DNA of 64,000 bases, taken from Streptomyces sp. NA02950 (GTDB lineage Bacteria; Actinomycetota; Actinomycetes; Streptomycetales; Streptomycetaceae). The position numbers were made by a program, and so were the translations under genes. Location of the stretch: contig NZ_CP054916.1 in NCBI RefSeq assembly GCF_013364155.1, forward strand, positions 930,001-994,000, written 5' to 3'. This document shows positions 61,479-64,000 of this stretch, in pieces. Position 1 is the first letter of the stretch, and every line of letters begins with the position of its first letter. A model generated the notes under the pieces. That model searched no databases and was not told the origin of the DNA. It saw only the letters and a program-made list of their open reading frames with translations.

Positions 61479-62870
61479 CTATTTCACGAGGAGGCTGTGC
61501 AGACAGGCGATGAGCGTGCGGGCCTCGACATTGACGTAGTGGCTGTGGCCTATCAGATCGAGCAGTTGGTGCAGTGCCATCCAGCGGAAATCCGGATCCT
61601 CGGGCGGGGCGATGTCCATGGCGGTCTCCACCACCAGATAGCGGTTGGAGGCGTGGTAGAAACGTCCGCCCTCCTCGGAGAGCACGGTGTCGAAGCGCAC
61701 CCGGTCCGCCGGGGCCTGAAGCACCTCGCTCAGGAAGCGCGGCATGGCCGCCCCGGACAGATGGGCGTAGTTGCGCGGGGTGCACTGCACGGTGGGCGCC
61801 AATTCCACGACGTCCGTGTAGCCGGGTTCGGCGCGGGCCTGCACCAGCACATGCGGCACCCCGTCGGCGTGGGCCAGCAGGAAGGCGGCCACCCCCGGGC
61901 CATGCGGCTCGATCATGGGCTGGGTCCAGCTCCGCACCTCCCGGCCGCCCGCCCGGACGTCCACGGCCATGACGCTGAAATAGCGTCCGCTCTCATGGGA
62001 GATCCGGTGGTCGGTGCGGTGCCACCGGTCGGTCTCGCGCAGCGGGATCCGCTCGGTCTCCACCTCGCGGTCGGTGCGCAGTCCGGTGATCCAGCTGAGG
62101 AGGTCGGCGGTGCGGTGGACACTCCCCCGGCGCTCTCGGGCCGGGCTGCCGGTGCCGCCGGTGCCATCGCTGCCGCCGGTCATCCGCGGCAGACAGGCCA
62201 GGACGCTGCGGGCGTCCATGTTCACCAGGTCCTCCACGGCCAGCAGATGGTGCAGCTGGCCGAGGGTCAGCCAGCGGAAGTCGTCATGCGCCTCGACATC
62301 GCTGTCGGCCGCGACCTCGACGAGCATGTTGCGGTTGCGCTTGCGGAAGAACCAGCTGCCCTGTTCCGACTGGCGAACATCGGCGAGCACCCGGTGCCGG
62401 TCCCTGCGCTGGAAGTACTCCACATACGGCACCGCCCGCCCCCGGTGCACCCGGGTGTAGTTGCTGCGGGTCGCCTGCACGGTGGGCGAGAGCTGGAGCC
62501 CGCCGTGGTTGCCGGGCTCCATCTTCGCCTGCATCAGGAAGTGCGGTACACCGTCGAAGTCCTTGACGAGGATGCCGAGGATGCCGATCTCGGGCTGGTG
62601 CAGGATCGGCTGGGTCCACTTCTCCACCGGGGCGCCGGGCATCCGGACCCGCAGCCCCTCGACGGTGAAGAACCGGCCGGTCTCATGGACCAGGTTGTGG
62701 GTGTCCGCCGCGAAGTGCCAGCCGCGCAGCGCCTCGAACGGAATGACCTCGACGCGGGAGGTATCGGCCGCGGCGCGCTCACGGAACCACTCCTGGGCGT
62801 CGGCCAGTTGGCCGACCGGGCTGTCCACGGCGGCCGCGGACCGGACCAGCCGCTCCTGGAGCGTGCTCAC
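61479..62870 (-). CDS. NDP-hexose 2,3-dehydratase (EryBVI/TylX3-type)
   Basis: 463 residues from GTG 62870, which overlaps the aldo/keto reductase stop (GTGA) with GGAGG 10 nt upstream; ATG 62879 is 1 nt after the ribosome site. Two homologous halves, as in this family. The first has HETGRFFTVEGLRVRMPG...WTQPILHQPEIGILGILVKDFDGVPHFLMQAKMEPGNHGGLQLSPTVQATRSNYTRVHRG. The second has HESGRYFSVMAVDV...WTQPMIEPHGPGVAAFLLAHADGVPHVLVQARAEPGYTDVVELAPTVQCTPRNYAHLSG. It removes water from TDP-4-keto-6-deoxyglucose to start C-2 deoxygenation. Confidence 0.93.
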   Translation of the reverse strand: MSTLQERLVRSAAAVDSPVGQLADAQEWFRERAAADTSRVEVIPFEALRGWHFAADTHNLVHETGRFFTVEGLRVRMPGAPVEKWTQPILHQPEIGILGILVKDFDGVPHFLMQAKMEPGNHGGLQLSPTVQATRSNYTRVHRGRAVPYVEYFQRRDRHRVLADVRQSEQGSWFFRKRNRNMLVEVAADSDVEAHDDFRWLTLGQLHHLLAVEDLVNMDARSVLACLPRMTGGSDGTGGTGSPARERRGSVHRTADLLSWITGLRTDREVETERIPLRETDRWHRTDHRISHESGRYFSVMAVDVRAGGREVRSWTQPMIEPHGPGVAAFLLAHADGVPHVLVQARAEPGYTDVVELAPTVQCTPRNYAHLSGAAMPRFLSEVLQAPADRVRFDTVLSEEGGRFYHASNRYLVVETAMDIAPPEDPDFRWMALHQLLDLIGHSHYVNVEARTLIACLHSLLVK

Positions 62871-63853
62871 CACGCCCATGCCTCCGGCCCCGGGCCGCCG
62901 TTGCCGATCGGCGGGAAGAGCGTGTCGAGTTCGGTCAGCGCCTCGTCGGGGAGGGTGAGTTCGAGCGCCCGGAAGGCCCCTTCCAGCTGGTCCAAGCTGC
63001 GCGGTCCGATGACCGGCGCGGTGATGCCGGGGCGCTGCATCACCCAGGCGAGCCCCACCTCCGCGGGGTCGGTACCGAGGTCCGCGCACAGCTTCTCGTA
63101 GCCGGTGATGGCGTCCCGGTGCCGCTCCAGCGCCTGGGCGGCGCGGCCCTGGGCGGTCTTCATGGCCGTGCCGTCGGCCAGTTTGCGCAGCGCTCCGCCG
63201 AGGAGTCCGCCGTGCAGCGGTGACCAGGCCAGCACCCCGACCCCGTAGCGCTGGGCGGCGGGGATCAGCTCCAGTTCGATATGGCGGGTGACCAGGTTGT
63301 AGACGCTCTGCTCGGAGACGATGCCGAGGAAGTGGCGGCGCGTGGCGGCCTCCTGGGCCTCGGCGATGTGCCAGCCCGCGAAGTTGGAGGAGCCGACATA
63401 GCGCACCTTGCCCTGCCGGGTCAGTGTCTCCATCGCCTGCCACACCTCCTCCCACGGGGCATGGCGGTCGATGTGGTGCATCTGGAACAGGTCGATCCAG
63501 TCGGTGCGCATCCTGCGCAGCGAGTCCTCGCAGGAGGCGATGATGTGACGGGCGGACAGCCCGGATTCATTGGGCCAGTCGCTCATCGGGTTGAAGACCT
63601 TGGTGCCCAGTACGGTCTTCTCGCGGCGGCGGCCGCCCTGCGCGAACCAGCTGCCGAGGAACTCCTCGGTGTAGCCCTTGTGCTTCTGCCAGCCGTACTG
63701 GTTGGCGGTGTCGACGAAGTTGACCCCGCGCTCCAGGGCGGTGTCCAGGATGGCGTAGCTCTCCTCGTCGCTCGCCCGGATCCCGAGGTTCAGGGTGCCC
63801 AGACAGACCCGGCTCACCATGAGGGCCGTGCGGCCGAGATGGGTGTACTGCAT
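62867..63853 (-). CDS. Aldo/keto reductase, NDP-deoxyhexose 3-ketoreductase type
   Basis: 328 residues from ATG 63853, overlapping the upstream stop (TGATG). AKR catalytic tetrad context: NFVDTANQYGW (Asp, Tyr), TVLGTKVFNPM (Lys) and LFQMHHIDRHAPWEEVW (His). Cofactor loop near the C-terminus (APVIGPRSLDQLEGAFRALELTL). Overlap with a 2,3-dehydratase identifies it as the partner that reduces the 3-keto group of 2-deoxyhexose intermediates (EryBII-like). Stereochemistry cannot be read. Confidence 0.9.
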   Translation of the reverse strand: MQYTHLGRTALMVSRVCLGTLNLGIRASDEESYAILDTALERGVNFVDTANQYGWQKHKGYTEEFLGSWFAQGGRRREKTVLGTKVFNPMSDWPNESGLSARHIIASCEDSLRRMRTDWIDLFQMHHIDRHAPWEEVWQAMETLTRQGKVRYVGSSNFAGWHIAEAQEAATRRHFLGIVSEQSVYNLVTRHIELELIPAAQRYGVGVLAWSPLHGGLLGGALRKLADGTAMKTAQGRAAQALERHRDAITGYEKLCADLGTDPAEVGLAWVMQRPGITAPVIGPRSLDQLEGAFRALELTLPDEALTELDTLFPPIGNGGPGPEAWAW

Positions 63854-64000
63854 CAGTGTCCTTCGGTACGGGCCGCCGCGGCGGCCGGTCGACGCCGGGC
63901 GGAGGCCGCCCACAGGTCGTACAGGGATTCCTTCAGGGGCACCTTCGGGGACCAGCCCAGCAGGGTGCGGGCGAGCCGGATGTCGGCCTGGGTCCAGCTG
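63853..64000 (-). CDS. NAD-dependent sugar epimerase/4-ketoreductase, C-terminal fragment (cut by window edge)
   Basis: The last ~48 residues read SWTQADIRLARTLLGWSPKVPLKESLYDLW followed by a basic Ala/Arg-rich tail. The D-x-x-x-A-x-x-x-LGW-x-P-x-V pattern is the usual C-terminus of extended SDR sugar epimerases and 4-ketoreductases. Its stop overlaps the aldo/keto reductase start. Given the operon, it is probably the TDP-4-keto-2-deoxyhexose 4-ketoreductase or a 3,5-related enzyme. The rest lies right of the window. Confidence 0.75.
   Translation of the reverse strand, partial: SWTQADIRLARTLLGWSPKVPLKESLYDLWAASARRRPAAAAARTEGH

Overview
The window is chromosomal DNA from a Streptomyces-like actinomycete. 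It is very GC-rich with strong third-position GC bias, uses GTG and TTG starts, and shows dense same-strand overlaps of the ATGA, GTGA and TGATG type. Typical actinobacterial families recur, including ECF sigma factors, a CseABC-like system, DUF6296, PAS-LuxR and KstR2-type TetR proteins, and NDP-deoxysugar enzymes. No rRNA, tRNA, CRISPR array, complete insertion sequence or replication origin was seen. All function calls come from reading the sequence and recalled family features; no database search was run.

Layout. 1-5.4 kb: end of an SIS sugar isomerase gene and a class II aldolase (sugar-phosphate catabolism), an MFS exporter coupled to a siderophore-interacting flavoprotein and divergent from a LysR regulator, and a STAS protein. 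5.3-8.4 kb: a SnoaL-type sigma factor, a DUF6296 protein and a bicovalent-flavin oxidase. 8.4-14.5 kb: a giant, internally duplicated P-type ATPase, an H1-like basic protein and a PAS-LuxR regulator. 14.6-19.5 kb: a CseA/CseB/CseC-like envelope-stress system followed by a class A PBP whose transpeptidase motifs are all lost. 19.4-23.1 kb: an orphan cytochrome oxidase subunit I divergent from an ECF sigma factor, the two sharing an identical 17-bp leader element. 23.1-26.7 kb: an overlapping operon of a Mut7-C RNase-like protein, an unknown protein and a nucleotidyltransferase, followed by a Nei-type glycosylase.

27-35.3 kb: two small membrane proteins, an aromatic hydroxylase/decarboxylase pair behind a strong palindrome, a BrkB-family membrane protein, a guanine-deaminase-like enzyme, a tandem ABM-domain membrane protein with an apparently leaderless promoter, and a three-gene unit of a Cys-rich double-psi barrel protein, a Tat-exported protein and a MauE-like membrane protein. 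35.4-40.4 kb: a steroid C/D-ring catabolic cassette (fadA6-kstR2-ipdF divergent from two acyl-CoA dehydrogenases) with a KstR2-like operator. 40.6-45.1 kb: a LacI regulator with a decayed inverted copy of part of itself downstream, and a PaaX-type regulator facing an AidB-like dehydrogenase and an enoyl-CoA hydratase. 45.2-51.2 kb: a Pro-Thr-repeat surface protein, a DUF4239 protein, a P450, a phosphoesterase, a USP, a dodecin, a MITE-like element and a secreted phospholipase C.

51.4-64 kb: transketolase, type II NADH dehydrogenase, a flavin monooxygenase, an Fpg/Nei glycosylase, and a 965-residue fusion of a catalase-like domain to an alpha-dioxygenase-like domain. The right edge holds crotonyl-CoA carboxylase/reductase and an overlapping NDP-deoxysugar operon (2,3-dehydratase, aldo/keto reductase, sugar epimerase/reductase). 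This looks like the border of a glycosylated polyketide cluster. The most unusual objects are the catalase/alpha-dioxygenase fusion, the transpeptidase-dead PBP beside the Cse-like system, and the shared leader of ctaD and the ECF sigma gene.
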